Assembly: GCA_017452325.1 (NCBI GenBank) | Contig: JAFTMR010000107.1 | Coordinates: 1 to 50,692 of the forward strand | Direction: 5' to 3' | Length of the DNA: 50,692 nt | Source: Phascolarctobacterium sp. | GTDB taxonomy: Bacteria; Bacillota; Negativicutes; Acidaminococcales; Acidaminococcaceae | Shown: one piece after another, positions 8,187 through 17,324 of the stretch | Numbering within the stretch: position 1 is the stretch's first letter | Layout: each line of letters opens with the position of its first letter | Notes under the pieces: generated by a model | The model's input: the letters and a program-made list of their open reading frames with translations, nothing else | The model's database searches: none | Told to the model about the DNA's origin: nothing | Position numbers and translations under genes: made by a program

Positions 8187-8215
8187 ATTATATCCAAATT
8201 GCTTTGCTTTGGCAA
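8187..8215 (-). promoter_or_regulatory. Promoter of the hydrogenase operon
   Basis: Read on the minus strand, TTGCCA (8215-8210) is followed after exactly 17 bases by TATAAT (8192-8187). Transcription would start near 8180 and give a leader of about 70 nt. An imperfect palindrome lies at 8159-8186, directly over the start site, and could be an operator. Confidence 0.72.
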
Positions 8216-8366
8216 ACGAAAAAAGTGTTACGCTTGAAACGCTTTCCAATAAAAGTTTAACTGCCCTGTGAAAAGAAAGGTTACTGCCTGATTTTAGTGG
8301 CTCTCTTTTGAAAAGGTTGTGGTATACTTATAATGAAGAAAAATTTTTTGAAGCTGGTGAATCTTG

Positions 8367-9743
8367 ATGCGATTATCCTTTGTTCATATATTAAGTTTGC
8401 TTATTACTTTGGCAGTAACCATTTTACCTGGCATCATTGCCGCGCGTAAGATTAAATCTGCCGATGATTATAATGTTGGCGGGCGTAGTGCGGGGATTGG
8501 AATTGTTGCCGGAAGTATTATCGGTACCATTGTCGGTGGTGCTGCAACCGTAGGTACTGCCCAACTGGGCTACAAGCTGGGCTTGACTGCCTGGTGGTTT
8601 ACCTTGGGCAGTGGCATTGCCCTTATCATCATGGCAATCTTTTACGCTGTACCCCTGCGTCGTAGCAGCTTAACGACGGTAAGCGAATTTTTAGTTGGCA
8701 ACTACGGTAAGGTGGCAGGGCCCTTTACCAGTATCTCTGCTTCTGCGGGTATTTTCTTTAGTATTGTTGCCAGTACCCTTACTGCTTTAAGCTTGGTGTC
8801 CGGTCTTTTTAATGTAAGTATTGAAGCCAGCGGCGTCATTGTTCTGCTCCTGACCATTGCCATTGTTTTCTTTGGCGGTATTAGCGGTGCAGGTATGGCT
8901 GGCTTGTTAAAGATAATTTTAATTTTTGCAACCATCTTTGTAGGAGGTATCCTCAGTTATCTGGATATGGGGCAATGGCAGGGCTTGCAGGCAACTTTTC
9001 CTGCTCAGCCTTGGTTTAGCCTTTTCGGACGGGGAGTGGAGGACGGCTTGTTCAGCCTGGCTTCCATGATTGTGGGGGTAATCTCTACTCAGACTTATGT
9101 GCAGTCCATCTTTAGCGCTAAGGATAGCAAGACTGCGGCTGCCGGATGTATTGCGGCGGCGCTTGTGGTTATCCCCGTAGGCTTGCCTTCTGTAATGATT
9201 GGTATGTTCATGAGCGTACAGCATCCGGAGATTAACTCCATTGATGCACTGCCCCTGTATCTTGTAACTTATCTGCCTGATTGGTTGGGCGGCATAGGCT
9301 TGGGGGCTATTTTGATTTCTGCCATGGGCTCTCTCTCTGGTTTGGCTTTGGGCGTTGGCACTATGATTTCTCGTGATTTGATTAAAAATTTGTGGAAGGG
9401 TGCAAGCTCCGTCAATCTATTGTGGGCAAGTCGCATTAGCGTTCTTCTGGTAACGATTTGTGCCATTGTGTTTGTTTTCTTCCATTTAAATAGCTCTGTT
9501 CTGGAATGGAACTATCTATCCATGGCGTTGCGCGGGAGTGGTATTTTCCTGCCCTTGACTTTTGCAGTTTTCTTCCCTGGTAGGGTGCAACGTAAATTTG
9601 GTATTATGGCAATCATTAGTGGTATTGCTATTGCCTGCTTGTGGAAGTATATTGCACCATGGAACATCAATGGCTTGTTCCCGGCTCTGGCCTGCAATTT
9701 GTTGTTCCTGATTCCAGGATTATTTGTAAATAATAAGAAATAA
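8367..9743 (+). CDS. Sodium:solute symporter family (SSSF) transporter
   Basis: The protein of about 458 aa is almost entirely hydrophobic, with roughly 12-13 predicted membrane helices. It has SSSF features: a first helix, then ARKIKSADDYNVGGRS (the conserved loop after TM1), a Gly-rich stretch IIGTIVGGAATVGTAQLGY in TM2, and FFGGISGAG in a middle helix. It should import a solute with Na+; the substrate cannot be told from sequence. ATG 8367 is chosen over the adjacent TTG 8364 because GGTGA at 8355-8359 is better spaced. Possible -35/-10 boxes (TTGAAA 8308, TATAAT 8329, only 15 bases apart) lie upstream. dnaE follows after 73 bases without a clear terminator. Confidence 0.85.
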   Translation: MRLSFVHILSLLITLAVTILPGIIAARKIKSADDYNVGGRSAGIGIVAGSIIGTIVGGAATVGTAQLGYKLGLTAWWFTLGSGIALIIMAIFYAVPLRRSSLTTVSEFLVGNYGKVAGPFTSISASAGIFFSIVASTLTALSLVSGLFNVSIEASGVIVLLLTIAIVFFGGISGAGMAGLLKIILIFATIFVGGILSYLDMGQWQGLQATFPAQPWFSLFGRGVEDGLFSLASMIVGVISTQTYVQSIFSAKDSKTAAAGCIAAALVVIPVGLPSVMIGMFMSVQHPEINSIDALPLYLVTYLPDWLGGIGLGAILISAMGSLSGLALGVGTMISRDLIKNLWKGASSVNLLWASRISVLLVTICAIVFVFFHLNSSVLEWNYLSMALRGSGIFLPLTFAVFFPGRVQRKFGIMAIISGIAIACLWKYIAPWNINGLFPALACNLLFLIPGLFVNNKK

Positions 9744-9781
9744 CCCTTGGCTCTCCTGAAAGACTAACTATGTAGGGAGCT

Positions 9782-9796
9782 GTCACCGAAGGTGAC
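9782..9796. repeat. Short hairpin GTCACC/GGTGAC before dnaE
   Basis: A six-base perfect stem with a GAA loop sits in the short gap between the symporter and dnaE, in the context AGCT-hairpin-TGAGGGG. It resembles small dispersed palindromic units found in gut Firmicutes genomes. No second copy was seen in this window, so the repeat status is an inference. Confidence 0.35.
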
Positions 9797-9816
9797 TGAG
9801 GGGTTTAGAGGATTAT

Positions 9817-12800
9817 ATGACTTCTAACTTTACTCATTTACATGTACATACTCAATATAGCCTTTTAGATGGTGCTGCCAAGATTCCTGATTTGGTTAAG
9901 TATGCCAAAGAACTGGGTATGGACAGCCTTGCCATTACGGACCATGGCGTTATGTACGGTGCCATTGATTTTTACGAGGAATGCAGGAAGCAGGGCATCA
10001 AGCCTATTTTGGGCTGCGAGGTTTACGTTACTGCCGGTTCCCACTTGGAGCGTAATAATCGAGGCTTGTTCCACTTGATACTCCTGGCAGAGAATTTGGA
10101 AGGCTACCATAATTTAATGAAGATAGTTTCCTTGGCGCAGCTGGAGGGCTTCTACTACAAGCCCCGCGTGGACAAGGATATTTTGCGTACTTATAGTAAG
10201 GGTATCATCTGCCTAAGTGCCTGCATCGCCGGAGAGCTGCCGGTTTTGATTCAGCAGGATAATTTACAGGGAGCACGTCTTTGTATTGAAGAACATCTGG
10301 AGATTTTTGGTAAGGACAATTATTTTCTAGAGATTCAAAACCATGATTTGCCTGAGGAGCACAAGGTTAACCGGGCATTGAGCCAGCTGGCTAAAGAATA
10401 TGATTTACGCCTGGTTGCTACCAATGACTTGCACTATGTGCGTCGTCAGGATGCGGAAGCTCAGGACGTGTTGCTCTGTATTCAGACTACCAGCACCGTT
10501 GATGAGCCCAACCGTATGCGCTTCCCCAATGACCAGTTCTATTTGAAGAGCTATGAGGAAATGGCAGAGCAGTTCACTGATTATCCGGAAGCCCTTGCCA
10601 ATACGCAAATTATTGCAGAGCGTTGCAATGTGGAGCTGGAATTTGGTCATTTGCTGTTACCGGAGTTTACTGTTCCCGAAGGCTTCGATGCAGCAAGCTA
10701 TTTGCGCCATTTGTGCGAAGCAAGTTTAATAAAAAAATATCCCCACGCCGATGAGGTAGTAACCCAAAGGCTTGATTTTGAATTACAGATTATTAACCAG
10801 ATGGGTTACGCCTGCTACTTTCTAATCGTGTGGGATTTTATCAAATACTGTCGTGAACATGAGATTTTAGTTGGACCCGGTCGTGGCAGTGCTGCGGGAA
10901 GTATAGTGGCGTACCTTCTGGGGATTACCAATATTGACCCCCTGCGTTACGCACTGCTCTTTGAACGTTTCCTGAATCCGGAGCGGGTAAGCATGCCTGA
11001 TATTGATACGGATTTCTGCTATGTGAATCGTGACAAGGTTTTAGATTATGTAGTGCGCCGTTACGGACAGGACCGGGTAGCGCAGATTATTACTTACGGA
11101 ACCCTGCAGGCGCGGGCTGCTGTGCGCGATGTGGGCAGAGCCCTGGGGCTTAGCTACGGTACTGTGGACAAGGTTGCCAAGATGATGCCTAAGGAATTGG
11201 GTATTACCTTGGACAGAGCTTTGCGTATCAGCAATGAGCTAAGCACCTTGTACGAAACGGATTCTGAGGTGCATCGCCTTATTGATCTTGCTAAGAGCGT
11301 GGAGGGAATGCCCCGTAATGTGGGTACTCACGCAGCAGGTGTTATTATTGCTCCTGCAGATTTAAAGGATTATGTTCCCCTGCAGCTGGGAGCAGAAGGC
11401 TCTGTAATTACACAGTACGACAAGGACAAGCTGGAAGGCTTGGGCCTTTTGAAGATGGACTTTTTAGGCTTGCGTACTTTGACCGTAATTGGGGACGCCA
11501 TTCGTAATATTAAGGAAACAACCGGTGAAACCATTGATATAGATAATATTCCTCTGGATGATTATAAAACCTGTCAAATGCTGTGCAAGGGTGATACCTA
11601 CGGTGTGTTCCAGCTGGAATCCAAGGGCATTACTAAACTGGTAATGGATCTGGAGCCGGAAAGCTTTGAGGATTTAATCCCTTTGGTTGCCCTGTATCGT
11701 CCCGGTCCCTTGGGTACGGGTATGGCAGAGGATTTTATTGCAGGTCGTCATGGAAATCGCACTGCCAAAATACTGCACCCCTTGATGGAGCCAATTCTTA
11801 AAGATACCTACGGGGTAATCCTTTATCAGGAACAGGTTATGCAGATAACCTCTGCTTTGGCAGGCTTTAGTCTTGGTCAGGCAGATATACTGCGCCGCGC
11901 CATGGGCAAGAAGAAGGCCAAGGAGCTGGACTCCATGCGCGAGGGCTTTATCAAGGGAGCCAAGGAGCTGCATGGTATACCTGAAGGTCTTAGCAGTGAA
12001 ATCTTTTCTCTCTTGCAGCACTTTGCCGGCTACGGCTTTAACAAGTCCCATTCCGTTGCCTATGCCTTGGTTGCCTACCAGACTGCCTATTTGAAAGCCA
12101 ACTGGACAGCTCAGTACATGGCTGCCTTTTTAGATAGTGTTATTACGGACGCAGATAAGATTAGCTGGTATATTTCCAAATGTCGTAATTCCGGTATTCG
12201 AATCTTGCCACCGGATGTTAATGAAAGTGGTTCTACCTTTACTGTTATGAAGGATGGTTCCATCCGCTTCGGTCTTGCAGGCATCAAGAATGTAGGCGAG
12301 GCTGCCGTAAGCACCATTATTGAAACTCGCAAAAAGGAAGGCGAATTTACCAGCTTAGTAGATTTTTGCCGTCGCGTGAATATGCGCCTGGTAAATAAGC
12401 GGGTGGTAGAAAACCTTATCAAATGCGGCGCCATGGATTCCTTTGGAGTGAAGCGCTCTCAGATGATGGCTATTCTGGATAAGGCTGTAGATTTGGGGGC
12501 TTCCTATCAAAAGGATAGTGCCAGTGGTCAGCTGGGGCTTTTCAGTGATGAAGATGATTTCAGCGAGGTTAACGAGATTGCCCTGCCGCAGATAGACGAG
12601 ATGCCCCACGATTTTATTCTGCAAAATGAGAAGGAGCTTATTGGCTTTTATGTAACGGGTCATCCTCTGGATGATTATCGTAAGGTTCTTAGCAGGTTTA
12701 CACCGGCTTATGTTTTGCAGGATGAAGATTCAGTGGTAGATGGTCAGTACATTACTGTTGCCGGTATCATCACTAATTGCGTTATCCGCAACACCAAGCA

Positions 12801-13218
12801 GGGAGAGAGCATGGCACTGCTCACCTTGGAAGATCATTCTAGCAGGATAGATGTTATCGTCTTTCCCAAAAGCTTCCGTATGAATGTACGGGAGATTTAT
12901 CAAGACAATATTGTTTATGTGGAAGGACGCTTTAGCGTAGACGAAAGAGAAACAAAAATAGTTGCTGATGTGGTACGTAAGCTGCCCAAGCAAATTGTAG
13001 AGGTACACTTGCGCGTTGCTGCTCATCTGGAAAATGCTCTGGTGCAGAGAGAATTGAAGCGTATATTTGAAGGCTACAAGGGTAGCGATGAGGTTTATCT
13101 ACATTTGCAAGGGTCTAAAAAAGTAGTCAAGACGGACAAGAGCTTTTGGGTTGACTCCTCCAGGAGCGGATTTAGGGAAGAAATCACAAAAGTTTTAGGT
13201 AAGGATTGCTTTATTTAG
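9817..13218 (+). CDS. dnaE: DNA polymerase III alpha subunit, DnaE type
   Basis: The 1133-aa protein is a C-family replicative polymerase. It has an N-terminal PHP domain with intact metal ligands (HLHVHTQYSLLDG, ITDHGVMYG, about residues 7-50), the GPGRGSAAGS palm loop (about 353-362) and the catalytic PDIDTDF (about 393-399). A helix-hairpin-helix, an OB-fold (about 985-1060) and a C-terminal domain follow. No intein or exonuclease domain is present. In organisms that also carry PolC, as here (39923-43645), the DnaE enzyme usually extends primers or works with PolC at the fork. GAGG precedes ATG 9817 by six bases. Codon use contains many CAG and CTG codons, unlike the highly biased neighbouring metabolic genes. 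Confidence 0.97.
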   Translation: MTSNFTHLHVHTQYSLLDGAAKIPDLVKYAKELGMDSLAITDHGVMYGAIDFYEECRKQGIKPILGCEVYVTAGSHLERNNRGLFHLILLAENLEGYHNLMKIVSLAQLEGFYYKPRVDKDILRTYSKGIICLSACIAGELPVLIQQDNLQGARLCIEEHLEIFGKDNYFLEIQNHDLPEEHKVNRALSQLAKEYDLRLVATNDLHYVRRQDAEAQDVLLCIQTTSTVDEPNRMRFPNDQFYLKSYEEMAEQFTDYPEALANTQIIAERCNVELEFGHLLLPEFTVPEGFDAASYLRHLCEASLIKKYPHADEVVTQRLDFELQIINQMGYACYFLIVWDFIKYCREHEILVGPGRGSAAGSIVAYLLGITNIDPLRYALLFERFLNPERVSMPDIDTDFCYVNRDKVLDYVVRRYGQDRVAQIITYGTLQARAAVRDVGRALGLSYGTVDKVAKMMPKELGITLDRALRISNELSTLYETDSEVHRLIDLAKSVEGMPRNVGTHAAGVIIAPADLKDYVPLQLGAEGSVITQYDKDKLEGLGLLKMDFLGLRTLTVIGDAIRNIKETTGETIDIDNIPLDDYKTCQMLCKGDTYGVFQLESKGITKLVMDLEPESFEDLIPLVALYRPGPLGTGMAEDFIAGRHGNRTAKILHPLMEPILKDTYGVILYQEQVMQITSALAGFSLGQADILRRAMGKKKAKELDSMREGFIKGAKELHGIPEGLSSEIFSLLQHFAGYGFNKSHSVAYALVAYQTAYLKANWTAQYMAAFLDSVITDADKISWYISKCRNSGIRILPPDVNESGSTFTVMKDGSIRFGLAGIKNVGEAAVSTIIETRKKEGEFTSLVDFCRRVNMRLVNKRVVENLIKCGAMDSFGVKRSQMMAILDKAVDLGASYQKDSASGQLGLFSDEDDFSEVNEIALPQIDEMPHDFILQNEKELIGFYVTGHPLDDYRKVLSRFTPAYVLQDEDSVVDGQYITVAGIITNCVIRNTKQGESMALLTLEDHSSRIDVIVFPKSFRMNVREIYQDNIVYVEGRFSVDERETKIVADVVRKLPKQIVEVHLRVAAHLENALVQRELKRIFEGYKGSDEVYLHLQGSKKVVKTDKSFWVDSSRSGFREEITKVLGKDCFI

Positions 13219-13239
13219 CTTAGAAAGTGGCTTAATGAC

Positions 13240-13269
13240 TTGCAAGTCAGTTATAAAAGATGTTAGAAT
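13240..13269 (+). promoter_or_regulatory. Promoter of the etfBA-pyk operon
   Basis: TTGCAA (13240-13245) and TAGAAT (13264-13269) are 18 bases apart, with TG at 13261-13262 giving an extended -10. The start site would be near 13276, about 37 bases before etfB. Confidence 0.6.
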
Positions 13270-13312
13270 ATAAAGTGAATGATTTTGTTTATATAGCACA
13301 AGGAGGCTACAC

Positions 13313-14107
13313 ATGAATATTTTAGTTTGTATTAAACAAGTGCCGGATGTTGAAAAGGTTAAATTTTGTCCGGAAACTAGAACTCTGGTGCGTGATGGCG
13401 TAGAAAACGTTATGAACCCCTTTGACCGTCATGCTTTGGAAGTTGCTTTGATGATGAAGGACAAAGTTGGTGCGAAGGTTACTTGCCTTTCCATGGGCTT
13501 GCCTATGGCTACTGAAGTTTTGAAGGAAGCAATTGCTATGGGCGCTGACGATGCTGCTTTGATCAGCGACCGCGCTTTGGCTGGTTCCGACACCTTGGCT
13601 ACCAGTATTGCCCTGTCTGCAGGCATCAAGCATTTGGGTCAGTTCGATCTCATCCTGTGCGGCAAACAAGCTGTTGACGGCGACACTGCACAAGTTGGTC
13701 CTGAAATTGCTGAGCATCTTGGCATTCCCCAAATCACCGGTGCATTGAAACTTGATTATGTTGATGACAAGTTCGTTGTTGTACGTGAAAACGAAAGCAG
13801 CGTTCAAACTATGGCTTGCGCAGCTCCTTTGCTGGTAACTGTTACCAAAGCAGAAAAAGAACCGCGCTTTGCAAGCATTAAAGGTAAAATGAAAGCTCGT
13901 AAAGCTAACATCCCCGTTCTGACTGTTGCTGAGCTGGAACTTGACCCTGCTACTGTTGGTTTGCCCGGCTCTCCGACTCAAGTAAAAAAATCCTTCACTC
14001 CGGAACATCCCGTAATCAACAGTGAAATCATCAATGAAGAAGATGTTGATGTAGCAGTAGACATGCTGTTCAATAAACTTGTTGAAGCTAAAATTATTAC
14101 TCGCTGA
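13313..14107 (+). CDS. etfB: Electron transfer flavoprotein beta subunit
   Basis: The 264-aa protein matches EtfB/FixA: NILVCIKQVPD at the N-terminus, NPFDRHALE, then CGKQAVDGDTAQVGPEIAE, the signature region involved in nucleotide binding, and a C-terminal recognition-loop region. With EtfA it forms a flavin heterodimer that shuttles electrons to or from an acyl-CoA dehydrogenase-type enzyme; in anaerobes such ETFs often bifurcate electrons from NADH. AAGGAGG is eight bases before ATG 13313. etfA follows after 11 bases. No acyl-CoA dehydrogenase gene is nearby, so the partner is unknown. Confidence 0.94.
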   Translation: MNILVCIKQVPDVEKVKFCPETRTLVRDGVENVMNPFDRHALEVALMMKDKVGAKVTCLSMGLPMATEVLKEAIAMGADDAALISDRALAGSDTLATSIALSAGIKHLGQFDLILCGKQAVDGDTAQVGPEIAEHLGIPQITGALKLDYVDDKFVVVRENESSVQTMACAAPLLVTVTKAEKEPRFASIKGKMKARKANIPVLTVAELELDPATVGLPGSPTQVKKSFTPEHPVINSEIINEEDVDVAVDMLFNKLVEAKIITR

Positions 14108-14118
14108 GGTGAACATAG

Positions 14119-15318
14119 ATGGCAATGATCGTAGATAAAGAAACTTGTGTAGGCTGCGGTGCTTGCGTAGCAATTTGCCCCGTTGGTGCTATTTCCTTAG
14201 AAGACAAAGCTCACATTGATGCTGATTGCTGCATTGGCTGTGGTGCTTGCGTTAACGAATGTCCTGTAGGCGCTATCTCTCCTGAAAGCGCTGTAGAAAA
14301 GAAAATTGTAGAAAATAACCAAGGTACTGACCTGTGGGTTATCACTGAATTGGAAAACGGTGAACCCGTTGGCGTTACCTATGAATTGATTGGCGTTGCT
14401 TCTGACCTGGCTGCTAAAGCTGGTGAACACTGCTGTGCAGTATTGATTGCTGCTGAAGCTGGCGACGTTCCCCAAAAACTTATTGCTGCCGGTGCAGATA
14501 AGGTTTATGTAATCGCTGATGCTAAATTTGCTGATTACAACACTGACCTGTACACCGACGCTATTTGCCAATTGGTGGATGCATACAAACCCAGCGCACT
14601 CCTTATTGGTGCAACTGCTGACGGTCGTGACCTTGCTCCCCGTATTGCAGCTCGCAAAATGACCGGTCTCTGCGCTGACTGCACTGCTCTCGACATTGAT
14701 GTTGAAAATAAAGTTGTAGAATGGACTCGTCCTGCTTTGGGCGGTAACATCCTGGCTACCATCCTCTGCAACGAAACTCGTCCGCAAATGGGTACCGTTC
14801 GTCCTAAAGTTTTCAAAGCAAAACCTATGGATGCTACCCGCGTTGGCGAAGTAATTAACTTTACCTGCGAAAATCTGGTAACTTCTCCTGTTGAACTGCT
14901 CCAAAAAGAAATGATTACCAGTGCAACCTCTCTCAAAATCGAAGATGCAGAAGTAATCTGCTCCGGTGGTCGTGGCATGGGCTGCGTTGATAATTTCAAA
15001 GTTCTGGAAGAATTGGCTGCACTTTTTGAAAACGGCACCGTTGCCGGCTCTCGTGCAGTTGTTGACGAGGGCTGGATTGGTCATTCTAGCCAAGTAGGTC
15101 AATCCGGTAAAACCGTTACTCCTAAAATTTATTTTGCTTGTGGTATCTCCGGCGCTATCCAGCATTTGGCTGGCATGACCGGTTCCGATATGGTTATCGC
15201 AATTAACAAAGACGCTAATGCTCCCATCTTCAATATCGCTCAATATGGTATTGTTGGTGATGCTAATGTAATTCTGCCTAAGTTGATTGCAAAAATCAAA
15301 GCATATAAAGAAAACTAA
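14119..15318 (+). CDS. etfA: Electron transfer flavoprotein alpha subunit with N-terminal 2[4Fe-4S] ferredoxin domain
   Basis: Residues about 1-60 form a complete bacterial ferredoxin domain with two clusters ([12 protein letters not shown] and [12 protein letters not shown]). The rest (about 70-399) is an EtfA subunit with the C-terminal FAD-binding region: [26 protein letters not shown] and [12 protein letters not shown]. EtfA proteins carrying a ferredoxin domain are known from electron-bifurcating systems such as caffeyl-CoA reductase CarE. The extra clusters suggest that ferredoxin is an electron partner here. GAGGTG precedes ATG 14119. Codon use is highly biased, which suggests abundance. 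Bifurcation itself is an inference from family knowledge. Confidence 0.94.
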   Translation: MAMIVDKETCVGCGACVAICPVGAISLEDKAHIDADCCIGCGACVNECPVGAISPESAVEKKIVENNQGTDLWVITELENGEPVGVTYELIGVASDLAAKAGEHCCAVLIAAEAGDVPQKLIAAGADKVYVIADAKFADYNTDLYTDAICQLVDAYKPSALLIGATADGRDLAPRIAARKMTGLCADCTALDIDVENKVVEWTRPALGGNILATILCNETRPQMGTVRPKVFKAKPMDATRVGEVINFTCENLVTSPVELLQKEMITSATSLKIEDAEVICSGGRGMGCVDNFKVLEELAALFENGTVAGSRAVVDEGWIGHSSQVGQSGKTVTPKIYFACGISGAIQHLAGMTGSDMVIAINKDANAPIFNIAQYGIVGDANVILPKLIAKIKAYKEN

Positions 15319-15339
15319 TCTTTACGGAGGAACTTCCCT

Positions 15340-15534
15340 ATGTGGAAAGTTGTATTTATAGCTCATAGTGAAGATAGTGCTAAGAAAATTAAAGAGATGC
15401 TTACCGCCAATGGCTTTCTTGTTCAAATGAAAGGCGTAGGCGGTAAGAATAAAAAGGCATACGAGATTTGTGTGCCTTTTTCTGAGGCTGAAGATGCTTG
15501 TGATGTATTGCGTGAGCATCAATTTCAAGGCTAA
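15340..15534 (+). CDS. Small 64-aa protein, DUF2007-like (putative signal-transducing fold)
   Basis: The protein is 64 aa and starts MWKVVFIAHSEDSAKKI; it looks like a beta-alpha-beta ferredoxin-like fold (strand, helix with KKIKEMLTANG, strand, EICVPFSEAEDACDVL helix). It resembles the small DUF2007-type proteins by layout, not by a firm motif. ACGGAGG lies 11 bases before ATG 15340. It sits 21 bases after etfA and 15 bases before pyk, so it is co-transcribed with both. Function unknown; a regulatory or protein-binding role is possible. Confidence 0.7.
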   Translation: MWKVVFIAHSEDSAKKIKEMLTANGFLVQMKGVGGKNKKAYEICVPFSEAEDACDVLREHQFQG

Positions 15535-15549
15535 AGTAGGTGACTGACA

Positions 15550-17301
15550 TTGAAAAAAACCAAAATTATTTGTACTGTTGGTCCTAGCACTGATAATATA
15601 GAGCTTTTGGGAAAAATGATGAGAGCAGGCATGGATTTGGCTCGCTTTAACTTTTCCCATGGTTCTCATGAAGATCATGGCAAACGTTTGGCGATGGTAA
15701 AGGCTGCTGCCGAAAAAGTAGGTAAGGTTGTAGCTACTATTGCAGATACCAAAGGTCCGGAAATGCGCCTTGGTATGTTTGTCAATGGCAAAGTAACCTT
15801 AAACGAGGGTGATGAGTTTGTTCTTACTACCGAAGAGGTACTGGGGGATGAACACCTTGCCCATGTAAATTATAATGGATTGCCTGAGGAAGTAAGTGTT
15901 GGCAGTAAAATCTTATTGGCAGATGGCTTGCTCTCCTTGGAGGTAACTGCCATTGAAGGCTGCAAGATTCATACCAAGGTTGTACATGGCGGCGAAGTAA
16001 GTAACCGTAAACGTGTAGCTTGCCCCGGTATTGAACTTAACTTACCCTTTTTGTCCGAGCAGGACAGGGCGGATATTCTCTTTGCCGTAGCAAACGATAT
16101 GGATTATGTTGCTGCTTCCTTCGTACAAAAGGCAGATGACGTACTTGCCATTCGTAAAATTCTGGAGGACGCAGGCTCTTCCATTGGTATTATCTCTAAA
16201 ATTGAAAATGAAGCCGGCGTACAGCATATTGATGAAATTATCAATGTGTCCGACGGTGTTATGGTTGCGCGTGGCGACTTGGGGGTAGAGATTCCCTCCG
16301 AGATTGTGCCCTTGGTACAAAAGGATATTATCTCCCGTTGTAATAAGGCAGGCAAGCCGGTTATTACTGCAACCCAAATGCTGGAAAGTATGATGCACAG
16401 CTACCGCGCAACTCGTGCGGAAGCAAGTGACGTTGCCAATTCTATCTTTGATGGTTCTGACGTAATTATGCTGTCCGGCGAAACAGCTTCCGGTGCGTAT
16501 CCCTTGGAAGCGGTAGAAACTATGGCGAAGATTGCAGTGCGTACGGAAGAAGCGTTGGACTATGTATCCATCTTCCAAAAGAAGGGTATCAGCGAACGCA
16601 TCAATTCCACTGACGCAATCAGCCATGCTACTGTTCAGATTGCGGAAGAAATTAACGCTGATGCAATTCTGACCATTACATCTTCCGGTTTTACCGCAAG
16701 GATGATTTCCAAATATAAACCTCGTGCAACGGTAATCGCTGCATCTAATAATATTTCCAGAGTACGCGCCATGCAGTATTATTGGGGCGTAAAGCCCTTG
16801 CTCGGTCCTTACTCCGAAAATACTGACGAGATGATTGAACTGTCCCTTGCCTGTGCAATGGAAGAGGGTTATATAAAAGAAGGAGACTGCGTAATCATCA
16901 CTGCAGGGGTGCCTGTGGGAAAAATGGGCAGTACCAATTTAATCAAGGTGGTTAATGTGGGAACAAAATTATTGTGTGGTGTCGGAATAGGTAAAAAATC
17001 CGTAACCGGCAAGGTGTGTAAGGCAGTTACTACTGCTGATTTTCAAAATAAATTGCAAAGCGGTGATGTTCTTGTTGTTGACGTGCTCAATGACGAAAAT
17101 GTACGCTTGGCAAGTCAAAAGGCGGCTGCCATTATTTCCGAAGAAGGCGGCTTGACATCTAATACTGCTATTGTGGGGGTAACCTGCGGTATTCCTGTAT
17201 TGGTTGGTGCGGCAAACGCAACTTCTGTTCTGCAGGATGGGCAAGTGGTATCCGTAGATACTGTTGCCGGTGTAGTGTATGATGGCAATATTAATTTGTA
17301 A
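15550..17301 (+). CDS. pyk: Pyruvate kinase with C-terminal PEP-utilising-like domain
   Basis: The 583-aa enzyme converts PEP and ADP to pyruvate and ATP. It has KIICTVGPST at the N-terminus, NFSHGSHEDH, the active-site ISKIENEAGVQHIDEI (Lys and Glu ligands, about 218-233), ARGDLGVEIP, and the TATQMLESM loop (about 274-282). Residues beyond about 475 form the extra swivelling phosphohistidine-like domain found in many Firmicutes pyruvate kinases (GLTSNTAIVG), in which the usual His-containing loop reads GLTSNTA. The start is TTG at 15550, supported by AGGTGA at 15537-15542. It follows the etf genes in one apparent operon and precedes an unknown gene by 23 bases. Confidence 0.95.
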   Translation: MKKTKIICTVGPSTDNIELLGKMMRAGMDLARFNFSHGSHEDHGKRLAMVKAAAEKVGKVVATIADTKGPEMRLGMFVNGKVTLNEGDEFVLTTEEVLGDEHLAHVNYNGLPEEVSVGSKILLADGLLSLEVTAIEGCKIHTKVVHGGEVSNRKRVACPGIELNLPFLSEQDRADILFAVANDMDYVAASFVQKADDVLAIRKILEDAGSSIGIISKIENEAGVQHIDEIINVSDGVMVARGDLGVEIPSEIVPLVQKDIISRCNKAGKPVITATQMLESMMHSYRATRAEASDVANSIFDGSDVIMLSGETASGAYPLEAVETMAKIAVRTEEALDYVSIFQKKGISERINSTDAISHATVQIAEEINADAILTITSSGFTARMISKYKPRATVIAASNNISRVRAMQYYWGVKPLLGPYSENTDEMIELSLACAMEEGYIKEGDCVIITAGVPVGKMGSTNLIKVVNVGTKLLCGVGIGKKSVTGKVCKAVTTADFQNKLQSGDVLVVDVLNDENVRLASQKAAAIISEEGGLTSNTAIVGVTCGIPVLVGAANATSVLQDGQVVSVDTVAGVVYDGNINL

Positions 17302-17324
17302 TTCAAGATTAGGTAGGTGTAATC

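Noticed and set aside
9817..13218. Intein in DnaE
   Set aside because: The reading frame is continuous at normal DnaE length with no splicing motifs.
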